This document shows, piece by piece, positions 40,499 to 49,569 of a stretch of 64,000 nt of DNA. Made by a program: the position numbers and the translations under genes. The stretch's first letter is position 1, and each line of letters starts with the position of its first letter. The DNA comes from JBBQNJ01 sp038329845 (lineage in GTDB: Bacteria; Planctomycetota; Phycisphaerae; Tepidisphaerales; Tepidisphaeraceae): contig JBBQNJ010000012.1 in NCBI GenBank assembly GCA_038329845.1, forward strand, positions 1 through 64,000, read 5' to 3'. The notes under the pieces were generated by a model. That model saw only the letters and a list, made by a program, of their open reading frames with translations. It made no database searches and was not told where the DNA came from.

Positions 40499-41629
40499 CT
40501 ATGTTTGCGCCGATTCGATCCATCCGCCGGCGAGGAGCACGTCGCCGTTGTACAGCACGACGGCTTGGCCGGGGGTGATGGCGGATTGGGGGGTGTCGAA
40601 GCGGACGGTGAAACGATCTTTGCCGTCGGCGGTGAAACGAGCCGGTGCCGGGGCGTGGTTATAGCGAATCTTCGCTTGGCAGGGCATGTCGCGGGCACCG
40701 GCGGCGCGGGTCGAGAGGAAGTTGGCGTCGGCGGCGGTCAACCCGCCGGCTTCGAGTTCGTCTCGCCCGCCGACGGTGATGCGATTGCCCGCCGCGTCGA
40801 TGTTCAGCACGTAGAGCGGGCGACCGCCGGACAGGCCCGTGCCCTTGCGCTGGCCGATGGTGAAATGTTGATGGCCGGGATGCTGCCCGGCGACGCGGCC
40901 ATCGGACGTGACGATTTCGCCGGGACGGACCGTTCCCGGGGTTCGGCGCTGGACCAGCGCGGCGTAATCCTGGTCGGGGACGAAGCAGATTTCCTGCGAA
41001 TCGGGCTTGTCGAAGACCGCCAGCCCGAACTCCCGGGCCAGCTCGCGGACTCGCGGCTTTTCGTATTCGCCAATGGGCAGCAGCGTATGTTCGAGGGTGG
41101 GGCGGCTCATTCCGAACAGTACATAGGATTGATCCTTTCGCCGGTCCACGCCGCGCAGCAGTGATGGCTCGGCGGTGATCGGATCGGGGCCGATCCGCGC
41201 GTAATGTCCGGAAGCCACGTAATCAGCGCCGACTGCCTGGGCATACTGGCTCAGTCGTCCGAACTTCAGCCAGTCGTTGCAGCGGACGCAGGGGTTGGGG
41301 GTTCGGCCGCGATTGTATTCTTCGACGAAATAATCGATCACCCGCCCGAAGTCGTCCTGGAAGTTCAGAACATAAAACGGAATTTCGAGCTGTTGTGCGA
41401 CCCGTCGGGCGTCGGTGGCATCCGACACCGAGCAGCACCCCTGCTTGCGGGCCACGCCCGGCGACTGGCACGCATCGCCTTGATCGGCGTCGGCCACCCC
41501 ATCGGGCGTCCCGAGGCGCATGAACACCCCGACCACCTCGTACCCTCGGCGCAGCAGCACCGCCGCGGCCACCGAACTATCGACGCCGCCGCTCATCGCC
41601 ACGACAACTTTTCCGCGTTGTAAGGGCAT
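40499..41629 (-). CDS. mnmA: tRNA-uridine 2-sulfurtransferase
   Basis: I start at the ATG at 41629, since MnmA proteins open like MPLQRGKVVVAMSGGVDSSV; a GTG at 41653 is possible. The 376-residue enzyme has the PP-loop SGGVDSS and the catalytic Cys in TPNPCVRCNDWLKF. The second Cys is in PDSQEICFVPDQDY, with FTIGQRKGTGLSGG between domains and a C-terminal beta-barrel. It adds the 2-thio group to U34 of Lys, Glu and Gln tRNAs, taking sulfur from a cysteine desulfurase relay. The Suf enzymes at 1592-3436 could in principle feed it. Single gene. Confidence 0.95.
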   Translation of the reverse strand: MPLQRGKVVVAMSGGVDSSVAAAVLLRRGYEVVGVFMRLGTPDGVADADQGDACQSPGVARKQGCCSVSDATDARRVAQQLEIPFYVLNFQDDFGRVIDYFVEEYNRGRTPNPCVRCNDWLKFGRLSQYAQAVGADYVASGHYARIGPDPITAEPSLLRGVDRRKDQSYVLFGMSRPTLEHTLLPIGEYEKPRVRELAREFGLAVFDKPDSQEICFVPDQDYAALVQRRTPGTVRPGEIVTSDGRVAGQHPGHQHFTIGQRKGTGLSGGRPLYVLNIDAAGNRITVGGRDELEAGGLTAADANFLSTRAAGARDMPCQAKIRYNHAPAPARFTADGKDRFTVRFDTPQSAITPGQAVVLYNGDVLLAGGWIESAQT

Positions 41630-41711
41630 AGCGAACTTCAGTCCGGCTCTCACTCGGGATCAAACTCAGCAGCGACCCCAATGGGCAAACTGTGCCGGTC
41701 ACGCATGTGGA

Positions 41712-42089
41712 CTAATAGGCGCGTAACATTGAAAGCCTCTCAAAGGTGGCAAAGTGCTTCACGTTGAGGGTATGCACCGCCAACTCGGGCCGCAACGCGG
41801 TGGCCGCGATCTGACAGTCCGGCCAATCTACCCCATGTGAAAGTCGCCTTTTCTTCAAAAGATCGAGCGCCGCCAAGGCATCGGCTTCGCTCGGGGAGAT
41901 GATCTCGCATAATCCTAAAAACGACTCCATGCGATCTTGCTCTTCTCGATTGCGATCGCCGACCAAAATCTCCGTGGCAGCCATGACGGGTGTCGCCAGT
42001 AGCGCTTGCGATCCGACGTGTCTGACCGCCGCTTCCCTGCCGCGCAAGCAATCGATCAGGATGGAACTGTCCAAAATGGCGCTACTCAT
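41712..42089 (-). CDS. PIN-domain toxin (VapC-like)
   Basis: The 125-residue protein opens SSAILDSSILIDCLRGREAA with the first catalytic Asp. ATEILVGDRNREEQDRMESF carries the Glu, and the C-terminal acidic pair lies in WPDCQIAATALRPELAVHTL. VapC toxins are Mg2+-dependent RNases that cut tRNA or rRNA. The start lies 8 bases inside the end of the antitoxin gene, the usual vapBC coupling. Length and residues are intact. Confidence 0.88.
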   Translation of the reverse strand: MSSAILDSSILIDCLRGREAAVRHVGSQALLATPVMAATEILVGDRNREEQDRMESFLGLCEIISPSEADALAALDLLKKRRLSHGVDWPDCQIAATALRPELAVHTLNVKHFATFERLSMLRAY

Positions 42090-42312
42090 CGTCCCGTCGC
42101 ATCAGCGTTTGTCGCAATAGCTTCACCGCATCAGCCGAATCCTCTGGCAGATCGGCTCGATCCTTCCATATCCCCACCGCCGGATGGTGACGCAAACGAT
42201 CAATCCCTGCGTTGGCGGACGCGACCGGTGTCACGTCAACGATTGTTCCGTCACCTAGCTTTTCTCCGTCGATCACCACCACCCCATTGTTCACGATTCC
42301 GCGGTACGTCAT
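42082..42312 (-). CDS. Antitoxin of the VapBC-like pair
   Basis: From the ATG at 42312 the protein has 76 residues. The N-terminus (MTYRGIVNNGVVVIDGEKLG and DGTIVDVTPV) is the DUF104/AbrB-like beta fold of some VapB antitoxins, and the C-terminal GIWKDRADLPEDSADAVKLL wraps the toxin. It should bind DNA and block the PIN RNase. It comes first and overlaps the toxin by 8 bases. Confidence 0.8.
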   Translation of the reverse strand: MTYRGIVNNGVVVIDGEKLGDGTIVDVTPVASANAGIDRLRHHPAVGIWKDRADLPEDSADAVKLLRQTLMRRDDE

Positions 42313-42554
42313 GGCGGTCCTCCTGTTCGATGTTGATTTTAGTCGCTCGAATCCCCCCGGTCTCCCGGCCCCCCAGTCCCCCCGCGGCGAGGAATCGGCA
42401 ACCGCACTGCTCAGCCCAGAAACGCAACACAACGCCGATTCAGGACGGTGGCAGCTTGGGCGGAGAATCAGCGGCGAGAAGGCGATACGGTCAAGGTGAC
42501 AGGAGTTTTACCATGTCACCGCCTCATCTCCCGCGCGGACTGTCCATCTCGACG

Positions 42555-44798
42555 TCATTGCGCCGATGCGGCGGCGGCGGGTTTGGGGCCGCCGAGAATC
42601 TTCGACTGGTCCACGATCAGACGTTTGGCCTCATCGGCCGGGAGGCTCAAGGCGCCGTGGGCCTCGGCGGCGGCCGAGCGAAGCTCGACGCTCAGCCCGC
42701 CCTGGATCGCCTTCTGAAGCGCCTGCACCTGCTCGGCGTCGAGCTGATTGCCGTGCAGCTTGGCGCTGGTGGCCACGCTCTTGTACAGCGAGATTCGCGC
42801 GTCCTCGGGGGTCTTTTCATCGCCGGCCTTGGCCAGCAGGGCCTGCTGCGCGGGCTTGCTGGGCAGGCGGGCGACGACCTTTCCGGCGGCCTTGACGTTT
42901 TCCGGTCGGATGTCGTTGCTCAACACCGCCAGCAGGGTCGGCTCGGCCATGGACACATCCAGCACCGGATTGTTGTTGATCTCGAGGTTCAGCAGGTAAT
43001 CCGAGGCCCTCAGTGCATATTGGGTGGCCAGCGCCTCGTCCATGGGGATCGAGCCGGTCTTCTTGCGAGCCTCTTCGATCACCGGTGCCAGGGCGGCACC
43101 TTCCTTGACCTTGGTGACGGCCATCAGCGAATTGTTGGCGGTGCGGGCCTGCCACATCGCGTCCTGACTGACGATCAGGCGGACAGCGCCTTCCAGCCGC
43201 GGATTCGCCGCGATCAGCCCTAGCATCCGCTCGACCTCGTCGCCCTTGAACCCATCGGCGTTGATCACCACCACGTCCACCGACGGCAGGGCCAGGGCCT
43301 CGGCAATGGCGGCTTCGGCGGTGTCGGCACCGGCGACGAGCATCTGCGGCCCGCGCAGGGCCTCGATGATCCCCGCGACGGCGTCGGTGGGATAGATCAC
43401 CAGTGCCGACGTGCGCCCGGTCTGGGCCACGGCTTCGGCGAGGATCGGCACCACCCGCTCCTTGCCCGCGAACTCCTGCTGCGGCAACGCCGCGGCCAGC
43501 GCGAACGCGGCCTCGAATCGCACCAGCCGGTCGGGGAACCGCAAGGCATCGACCACCGGATTGGTTCCGCTCTGATCGGTGATCGCCGAGCGACCGATGA
43601 TCTCCTGCATGCTCTTGGTGGCCCGAAGCGCCACCGGGCTGGAGCGGTCGCGGATCGCCCGCGTGATCACGCCGTTCAGATAGGGCACGCCGCTGCTGAC
43701 GGCATAGAAGTGGGCGCTGGGCGTGCCGATGGGCTTGAGCGGATCGTTCGCGCCCTCGGGCAGCTCAGCCTCTCGCTTGTAGTCCGAAGCCAGCCACAGG
43801 CTCACCGCTTCGGGCTTATCCAAGTTCAGTTTCAAGGCGTATTCGCACGAGCGCATCGCCATAATCTCGTTGAATATCTCCGGGGGAACCTGAGTGCGGG
43901 TCAGCCCCTTGTCTTCCTGCCACAACCAGATGTTGGCCGTGGGAGAGCGCGGGTCGGCCTTAATGGCGGCGTGGTCGTAGTAGAATTTCTCACCCAGCTC
44001 GTAGAAGAGATTGGCCGCGTTCAAGCCGGAAGGGTCCCCCGCGCCCATCTGGCGCAAGGCCCGCGTCGCGGCGCTCTTGACCGAGGCCGGGGCATCGCTG
44101 GAATTGGCAAGCCGGGCCAGGTAGGGCACCGCCGCGTCGTAGCCGATGTCTCCCAGGATCAGCGACACGTCGATTAGGGTGTCGTGGTCCTTCATTACCG
44201 TCGCCGCCACCAGGGGGTTCAATGCCAGCCGGCCCAGCTCGCGAAGGGCGTTTCGCACCGCTCCCTGCAACTCGCGTTGATTGGGATCGCGCAGCACGTC
44301 GATCATCTGGGGGACGGCGAGTTCGCCGCTGTAGCGCAGGTTCTGCATGGCCAGGGCGAACGCGCGGCTGTTGACCCCGAGGCGCTTGATTTGCGACTGG
44401 ATCCAGGCCGGATCGCTAACGCGGGTGCGCCGGCCTTGTTCGAGGATGGAGATCAACTGGACGGTCGGGTCCTTCATCGCGTCGATGCGGCTCCAGCGCA
44501 GCAGCCATTCATCGAGGTTGTCGTTGCGCTCGGCGGCCACGGCCTCGAGCGTCTGCAAGACCTCGGCGGGGCGGCCTTTCTGGGCCAGCACCTTCTGCAA
44601 TTCGGTGGTCGCTAAGTCATAGCGGGCGATCTTGGCATAGTGCCAGAAGCTGTCGGCGGCGGCCCGCAGTTCCGGATCGACCGACGCCGCGGGGGCGTCT
44701 TGCCCCGGGCAGGGCGCCGGACTCAGGATCATCGTCGCGGCGGCGACAAAAAGGGTGAACAAAACAAGCGTGGATGCCGTGCGGGGCGATCGAGTCAT
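42555..44798 (-). CDS. Secreted HEAT-repeat protein with a receiver-like domain
   Basis: The 747-residue protein starts at 44798 (GGAGA upstream) with a signal peptide: RTASTLVLFTLFVAAATMIL. Residues about 90-260 are HEAT-like repeats (FALAMQNLRYSGELAVPQMI, YLARLANSSDAPASVKSAAT). Residues about 500-610 look like a response-regulator receiver fold (TSALVIYPTDAVAGIIEAL, DVVVINADGFKGDEVERMLG). The phosphorylation Asp position is not convincing, so it is a pseudo-receiver at best. The C-terminus has more helical repeats. It probably acts outside the cytoplasm as a scaffold. Function unknown. Confidence 0.75.
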   Translation of the reverse strand: MTRSPRTASTLVLFTLFVAAATMILSPAPCPGQDAPAASVDPELRAAADSFWHYAKIARYDLATTELQKVLAQKGRPAEVLQTLEAVAAERNDNLDEWLLRWSRIDAMKDPTVQLISILEQGRRTRVSDPAWIQSQIKRLGVNSRAFALAMQNLRYSGELAVPQMIDVLRDPNQRELQGAVRNALRELGRLALNPLVAATVMKDHDTLIDVSLILGDIGYDAAVPYLARLANSSDAPASVKSAATRALRQMGAGDPSGLNAANLFYELGEKFYYDHAAIKADPRSPTANIWLWQEDKGLTRTQVPPEIFNEIMAMRSCEYALKLNLDKPEAVSLWLASDYKREAELPEGANDPLKPIGTPSAHFYAVSSGVPYLNGVITRAIRDRSSPVALRATKSMQEIIGRSAITDQSGTNPVVDALRFPDRLVRFEAAFALAAALPQQEFAGKERVVPILAEAVAQTGRTSALVIYPTDAVAGIIEALRGPQMLVAGADTAEAAIAEALALPSVDVVVINADGFKGDEVERMLGLIAANPRLEGAVRLIVSQDAMWQARTANNSLMAVTKVKEGAALAPVIEEARKKTGSIPMDEALATQYALRASDYLLNLEINNNPVLDVSMAEPTLLAVLSNDIRPENVKAAGKVVARLPSKPAQQALLAKAGDEKTPEDARISLYKSVATSAKLHGNQLDAEQVQALQKAIQGGLSVELRSAAAEAHGALSLPADEAKRLIVDQSKILGGPKPAAAASAQ

Positions 44799-45348
44799 GG
44801 TGCGAGGTCTCCAGGTTGATAGAGAGACGTTGGGACCGGGGATCAGAAACCGCCCGCCCCCAGCGTGTTTCACGCCGTTTCGCGGATGCGTTGATCGGGG
44901 TGCGGTGAGTGACATCGTCAAGAGCGAAGGCAGCGCGGGTTGAACAAAACCTCCGCAACAAATCGCGGGCTTCGGCGCAACCGCCCCGCGTGGCGAGCTA
45001 CTGTGTCGAAAGATAAGAGTGCGGTCTTGCGGTGTCAAGAAACGCCACGGCCACCGCCAGGCGCCGCAGGCCGCCGGCGGTGGGCGCGGGGTAGGGGACA
45101 ACCAGAATGTTCCCGTCGCGGCGCTCGGCGGGGAGGGATCGCTCGGGGAATAATCTGGATGTCGCCGTGTCGCCGTGTCGCCGTGTGCCCGTGTCGCCGT
45201 GTGCCCGTGTCGCCGTGTACCGGTGTCGGTGGCGAGTTTTCGCCTTGGCGCTCGCTTTTGCCGGCGATGCGAGAGGAGATTCGGGTCAGACGCGCACGGG
45301 GACGCGCTGCTGATGTGGGTCCGTCGGACGGCGACCCGCTCTTCGGGC
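44799..45348. other. Gene-free spacer with a tandem array
   Basis: It contains the 8-bp tandem array at 45163-45226 and an inverted pair CCAGAATGTTCCC (45102-45114) and GGGGAATAATCTGG (45145-45158), whose outer sequence continues into TGGATGTCG. That phrase is also found beside the family A elements. I see no gene. Confidence 0.55.
45163..45226. repeat. 8-bp tandem array, eight units
   Basis: Units read CGCCGTGT, CGCCGTGT, CGCCGTGT, GCCCGTGT, CGCCGTGT, GCCCGTGT, CGCCGTGT, ACCGGTGT. A simple-sequence repeat in a spacer. Confidence 0.85.
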
Positions 45349-46365
45349 TCACACGCGCACGGGGACGCGCTTGCCGGCGCGGGCGGATTCCATGGCGGCG
45401 AAGACCATGGCCAGGCTCTTGATGTTGTCGTGGCACTCGCCGTTGGGCGTGGCACCGGTTTTCAGGGCGTTGAGGAAATCACGGATCGACCCGGCGATTC
45501 CCGACGGGGCATTGGCCGGCTCACGGGTCAGGCGCTCGGTCTTGGGCATGAAACCGCCCGGCTCGATCACTCGGTCGGCGATGGGATCCGCAGCGCCATC
45601 CCAGGTCGCGGTGCCGTTGGGGCCGACGGCACGCCATTCCGATTCCCAACTGGTGTGCAGTCCATCGCTGCACCAGCTTCCGCGATAGGTGTAGCGCAGG
45701 CCGCCGGTCATCTCGAAAATGGCCGTGGCGCAGGCGTCGCCCTTGTACCAGCTCCAGGAGGGGTTGAACTCCTCGCAGTAGACGTTGATCGGATCGGCAC
45801 CGCAGAGGTAGCGGGCGGCATCGAGGGTATGGATGGCCATGTCGAGCATGAGAGGGCTGGGCATTTCATCGCGGAACCCGCCGAAATGAGCGCCGATGTA
45901 GAAGTCGCTGTTGAGGATTCCCAGCGGTCCGACATGATCGATGATCAGTTGTCGCAAGGCATGGAGTTTGGTGTTATAGCGCCGGCTCTGGCTGACGATG
46001 TAGAGTTTTCCAGAGCGCTCGGCGGCCTGGACCATGGCGCGGGCGTGTTCCATCGAGTCGGCCATTGGCTTTTCGCCGATCACCGGGACGCCCGCGGCCA
46101 GTGCCGCCAGCGTCACGTCGTGATGGGCCTCGGGGATCGTCACATCCACGACGAAATCGGGACGAAGCTCGGTGAGCATTTTCGGGTAGTCGGTGCCGGT
46201 GGCCACGCCGGTTATTTCCAGCTTGGCCGCGGCCTGTTCGGCCTGGCCGGGTTTGATGTCCACCCAGCCGGCGAGCTGTACCTGGTCAAAGTCGCGCAGG
46301 TTCTTGGCCCACGACTGTCCCATGCCGCCCGCGCCTACCAGTAACGCCCGAAGTTGTTGAGCCAT
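45349..46365 (-). CDS. Gfo/Idh/MocA-family oxidoreductase
   Basis: The 338-residue protein has the N-terminal Rossmann fold (RALLVGAGGMGQSWAKNLRD) that binds NAD(P). EKP in GVPVIGEKPMADSMEHARAM is the signature, and a C-terminal alpha/beta substrate domain follows (SDFYIGAHFGGFRDEMPSPL, LMLDMAIHTLDAARYLCGAD with the catalytic His). Members oxidise sugars or inositol. The substrate cannot be read. GAAAGG lies before the start at 46365. Single gene. Confidence 0.9.
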   Translation of the reverse strand: MAQQLRALLVGAGGMGQSWAKNLRDFDQVQLAGWVDIKPGQAEQAAAKLEITGVATGTDYPKMLTELRPDFVVDVTIPEAHHDVTLAALAAGVPVIGEKPMADSMEHARAMVQAAERSGKLYIVSQSRRYNTKLHALRQLIIDHVGPLGILNSDFYIGAHFGGFRDEMPSPLMLDMAIHTLDAARYLCGADPINVYCEEFNPSWSWYKGDACATAIFEMTGGLRYTYRGSWCSDGLHTSWESEWRAVGPNGTATWDGAADPIADRVIEPGGFMPKTERLTREPANAPSGIAGSIRDFLNALKTGATPNGECHDNIKSLAMVFAAMESARAGKRVPVRV

Positions 46366-46410
46366 TGTCGAACCTTTCAATCGTTTTGGAAAATCGAGTC
46401 TCGCCGGCGT

Positions 46411-46884
46411 TCACAAGCCCGGATCAACCCGCGCTGCGGCATGAAGATCGGTGCCCGGGGGATAGCTCGCCTTGATCCCGGTGCTGGCCGCGGATCGCAC
46501 CCAATCGAGGTATCCGAATCGCCACAGGTAGGCGAATCCGACCATCAGCACGCCGAAAAAGAAGAGCATGTCGATAATCGCCACCTGGCGCAGTTGCCAG
46601 GCCCCGAGGATCGATCCCACTTCGCCGGCCGATCCGTAGGCGACGGCCCAGGGATAGAACAGCGCGACTTCGACATCGAAGATCAGGTAGACCAGGGCCA
46701 CGATGTAAAAGCGCAGGTCGAACTGGACCCAGCTCGAGCCGATGGCGGGCTCGCCGCATTCGTAGACGCTGAGTTTCTCGGCATGGGGCAATCGCGGTCG
46801 CAGCAGGCTGCCGGCGACCATGTTCAGCAGGACGAACCCCGCGCCCAGCGCGACGAAGAGGGTGATTGACAAAAGCAGTTCCAT
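46411..46884 (-). CDS. nuoA: NADH-quinone oxidoreductase subunit A
   Basis: The 157-residue protein matches NuoA: three transmembrane helices, with SVYECGEPAIGSSWVQFDL and RFYIVALVYLIFDVEVALFY being the family core. It forms part of the membrane arm of complex I near the quinone site. nuoA normally heads a nuo operon followed by nuoB; here the next gene in its direction is an unrelated oxidoreductase and nothing of nuo precedes it. The C-terminal 25 residues after the last helix are extra. Confidence 0.92.
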   Translation of the reverse strand: MELLLSITLFVALGAGFVLLNMVAGSLLRPRLPHAEKLSVYECGEPAIGSSWVQFDLRFYIVALVYLIFDVEVALFYPWAVAYGSAGEVGSILGAWQLRQVAIIDMLFFFGVLMVGFAYLWRFGYLDWVRSAASTGIKASYPPGTDLHAAARVDPGL

Positions 46885-47314
46885 GGCGTGCTAGAGCCTA
46901 CGCCAAGGTGGGCGGGGCGACAAGGGCAACGGGCCTCGGGCCAACGTGAGGCCCAGGGCTAATGCATGTAGATTTTCACCCTTTCTTGGGCGTTTCAGGC
47001 ATAGCGGGCTTTTCGGGCTTTAGGCCGCGAACCAGGGTTTCCAAGGCGTACTCGGTGGGAAAGAAAACAGGACATGGTTGAAGTAAGAACACACGTTCAA
47101 ACCCCCGCTTACTTCGTGCGCGGCTCATTCACGCGCCGTGGAGAAAGAAAAAGGGACATTTCAAACCCTCCGCCCCCGCGGTCGGCCACGCAAGGAGTCA
47201 AAATGAGAAATGTCCCCGTTCTTCAAGCCCTGCGGTCGGGTGGCCGGCGCGTCCGTCGGGGGGGGCGGGGAATTTCTCTTCTTGACCGAGGGGCATTGGC
47301 AGTACAATGGGGCG
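46885..47314. other. Gene-free spacer with an inverted repeat
   Basis: It holds an inverted repeat (GGGACATTTC at 47154-47163 and GAAATGTCCC at 47208-47217) with a GC-rich interior. It resembles the REP-like elements associated with RAYT transposases. There is no transposase gene here. A short frame starting in the right arm belongs to no gene that I can support. Confidence 0.55.
47154..47217. repeat. REP-like inverted repeat
   Basis: Perfect 10-bp arms GGGACATTTC and GAAATGTCCC bracket a 44-base interior rich in C and G. See the spacer entry for context. Confidence 0.6.
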
Positions 47315-48553
47315 ATGCATGTCGTGATCTTCGAGGGTTCGCATTGGAAAACGTTCGCGCCGCTGGCGCTGGGGCGGCCGGTGTTCATGCTCGCCAGCGG
47401 GATGTCCACGCTGCTGGACAAGGCGCTGCGGGCGCTGAATCCATCTCGGGTTTCGCTGTGGGTGCGGCCGCAGCTCGAGGAGTTCACCCGGCAGCGGATC
47501 GCGCCGCATTTGAAGGTGCCGGTGACGGTCAATCAGCCGCTGGATGACGAACCGGCGATCGTCACCAGCGGGCGGGTTTTGCATTTTCGCAAGGCGAATC
47601 TCCCGGATGAGCCGTGGGCCATTATCGAGGATGAGCGGCTGGTCCGCATGGCCTGGGTGAAAAGCCCGGGCCTGTCCCCGGCGGATGTGCTGGAGCGCAG
47701 TGAGGCGTGGCTGAAGATCATCGAACAGCCGCGGATCGAGCCGCAGGCGCGGATGGTCGATTCGATCTGGGACCTGGTTCACTGGAACGAAGAGTCGTTG
47801 ATCCAGGACATCACCACCACGCTGAAAGGCAAGCCGTCGGACAAGCCGGCGGGGGCCTATCACCTTCTCAACGCCGATGAGGTCTGGCTGGGCGAACGGG
47901 TGAAGCTCGAGCCGGGCGTGGTGCTGGATGCGTCCAAGGGCGCGGTGGTCATCTCGAATGATGTGTCGATCGGCGCTAATTCGGTGATCCAGGGGCCGTG
48001 TTTCCTGGGCCCGGCATGCCAGATCACTCCGCTGACGCTGCTGCGCCCGGGGGTGAGCGCGGGCAACCTCTGCAAGCTCGGGGGAGAGATCTCCAACTCG
48101 ATTTTCTTCGGGTATTCCAACAAGGCTCACGCGGGATTCGTCGGCGACAGCTATATCGGCAAATGGGTCAACCTGGGTGCCGGCACCACGACCAGCAATC
48201 TAAAGAACACCTACGGCGAGATTTCCGTGCAGATCGGGTCGCGCACGATTCCGACGGGAAGGCGGTTCCTCGGATCGCTGATCGGCGACCATTCCAAGAC
48301 GGCGATCGGAACACGGCTGATGGCCGGAAGCTATGTGGGATTCGGCTCGATGATCTCGACCAGCGCTCCGTCGCCAAAATTCGTGCCAAGCATGAGTTTC
48401 CTCACCGACAAGGGGATCGAGCCGTACCTGCTCGATAAGGCCGTCGAGGTGGCCAAGTACGTTTTTTCGCGCCGAGGCCGGCAATGGAACCCGATGGATG
48501 AGCAGATTCTGCGGCATGTGATGAACAGCGCCCCGGGGGTGGAAAATGCCTGA
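47315..48553 (+). CDS. GlmU-like sugar nucleotidyltransferase/acyltransferase
   Basis: The ATG at 47315 gives 412 residues. The N-terminal 170 residues are a weakly conserved nucleotidyltransferase-like domain (MHVVIFEGSHWKTFAPLALG, RPVFMLASGMSTLLDKALRA). From about 190 onward is a left-handed beta helix of hexapeptide repeats (VVISNDVSIGANSVIQGPCF, FVGDSYIGKWVNLGAGTTTS with NLGAGT). This layout resembles the alternative GlmU proteins of Bacteroidetes, which make UDP-N-acetylglucosamine. The GxGTRM loop of classical GlmU is not visible. It overlaps an SDR gene by 8 bases. Confidence 0.82.
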   Translation: MHVVIFEGSHWKTFAPLALGRPVFMLASGMSTLLDKALRALNPSRVSLWVRPQLEEFTRQRIAPHLKVPVTVNQPLDDEPAIVTSGRVLHFRKANLPDEPWAIIEDERLVRMAWVKSPGLSPADVLERSEAWLKIIEQPRIEPQARMVDSIWDLVHWNEESLIQDITTTLKGKPSDKPAGAYHLLNADEVWLGERVKLEPGVVLDASKGAVVISNDVSIGANSVIQGPCFLGPACQITPLTLLRPGVSAGNLCKLGGEISNSIFFGYSNKAHAGFVGDSYIGKWVNLGAGTTTSNLKNTYGEISVQIGSRTIPTGRRFLGSLIGDHSKTAIGTRLMAGSYVGFGSMISTSAPSPKFVPSMSFLTDKGIEPYLLDKAVEVAKYVFSRRGRQWNPMDEQILRHVMNSAPGVENA

Positions 48554-49331
48554 ATCCGCGGGGGATGCCCCTGCCGCGCCGGGCCGGCCGGCCGGGTCTG
48601 GCGGGTCGAGCCGATCGGCCGGCTCCGGGGGCTTGGCGGTGGCGTTGATCAGCGGCGCCGGGCGCGGGATCGGGCGGGCGACGGCGATCGAGCTGGCCGG
48701 CCACGGGTATCGCCTGGGGCTGGTGTCGCGCAGCCGGGCGGAGCTGGACAAGACGGCCGAGCGGTGCCGCGGTGAATGCCTGGCGATCGCGGCCGATGTG
48801 TCCGATCCGCGCGGCGCTGAGTCGGCGGTCGAGGCGGTGGTCGAGCGATTCGGACGGCTCGATGCGATCATCAATTGCGCCGGGATGGCCCCGCAGGCAT
48901 CGATCGAGCAAACGACGCCGCAATTGTGGCGCGACGTGATCGACGTGAACCTGTCGAGCGTCTTTTACACGGCTCATTATGGGTGGAAGTCGCTCCTGGC
49001 CGCGGGTGGGGGGGTGATCGTCAATCTTTCTTCCGAAGCGGCGCGGGATCCGTTCCCCGGGTTTGCGGCCTACGCCGCGGCCAAGGCGGGGATGCACCTG
49101 CTGGCCAAGGTGATGGCCCGCGAGGGCGCGGCGGTGAATATCCGCGTCCACACGCTGGCACCCGCGGCGGTCGAGACGGCGATGCTGCGCAAGATTCTCA
49201 CCGCCGAGCAACTTCCGGTGGACCAAACCCTCGATCCTCGCGAAATCGCCGCCGTGATCGTCCAGTGCTTGGACGGCAGCCTGTCGCCCACCAGCGGCGA
49301 AGTGATCTACCTGCACAAGACTGCTTTGTGA
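48546..49331 (+). CDS. Short-chain dehydrogenase/reductase
   Basis: The 261-residue protein has a 28-residue Ala/Gly/Ser-rich start and then the SDR core: ALISGAGRGIGRATAIELAG (TGxxxGxG), INCAGMAPQ, the Ser in VIVNLSSEAARD, and the catalytic Tyr-Lys pair in FAAYAAAKAG. The C-terminus lacks a distinctive substrate motif. It is an NAD(P)-dependent enzyme of the FabG type. It begins 8 bases before the end of the GlmU-like gene, so the two are coupled and possibly act on the same envelope precursor. Confidence 0.9.
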   Translation: MPESAGDAPAAPGRPAGSGGSSRSAGSGGLAVALISGAGRGIGRATAIELAGHGYRLGLVSRSRAELDKTAERCRGECLAIAADVSDPRGAESAVEAVVERFGRLDAIINCAGMAPQASIEQTTPQLWRDVIDVNLSSVFYTAHYGWKSLLAAGGGVIVNLSSEAARDPFPGFAAYAAAKAGMHLLAKVMAREGAAVNIRVHTLAPAAVETAMLRKILTAEQLPVDQTLDPREIAAVIVQCLDGSLSPTSGEVIYLHKTAL

Positions 49332-49569
49332 TCTGTCGGATGCTGAGTCAACGGGTTGAGCAAAGCGGGATTGCGGTGGACGGTCTTCTGGCTCCGGGTG
49401 CACCGTTCGGGGCAAGTCGCAGCTCGCTGAGCGGCTGGGCCAGCGACGATCATCATCCCATCATCTTCGTCGAGTACCCTTGTCGCTTTCCGCGTGCCCG
49501 ACTGGAAAGGTCGCGGTGCGGCGGATTGGCGGGTCGCGGGTTCTTGTGATGCCGGTGAGGAGTTAGCTT

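Noticed and set aside
42555..45455. A longer version of the HEAT protein starting near 45455
   Set aside because: The extra 219 residues translate the 8-bp tandem array and spacer; a signal peptide and ribosome binding site mark the start at 44798.
47161..47532. Minus-strand frame at the start of the GlmU-like gene
   Set aside because: It is the antisense of the GlmU-like gene and runs across the REP-like repeat.
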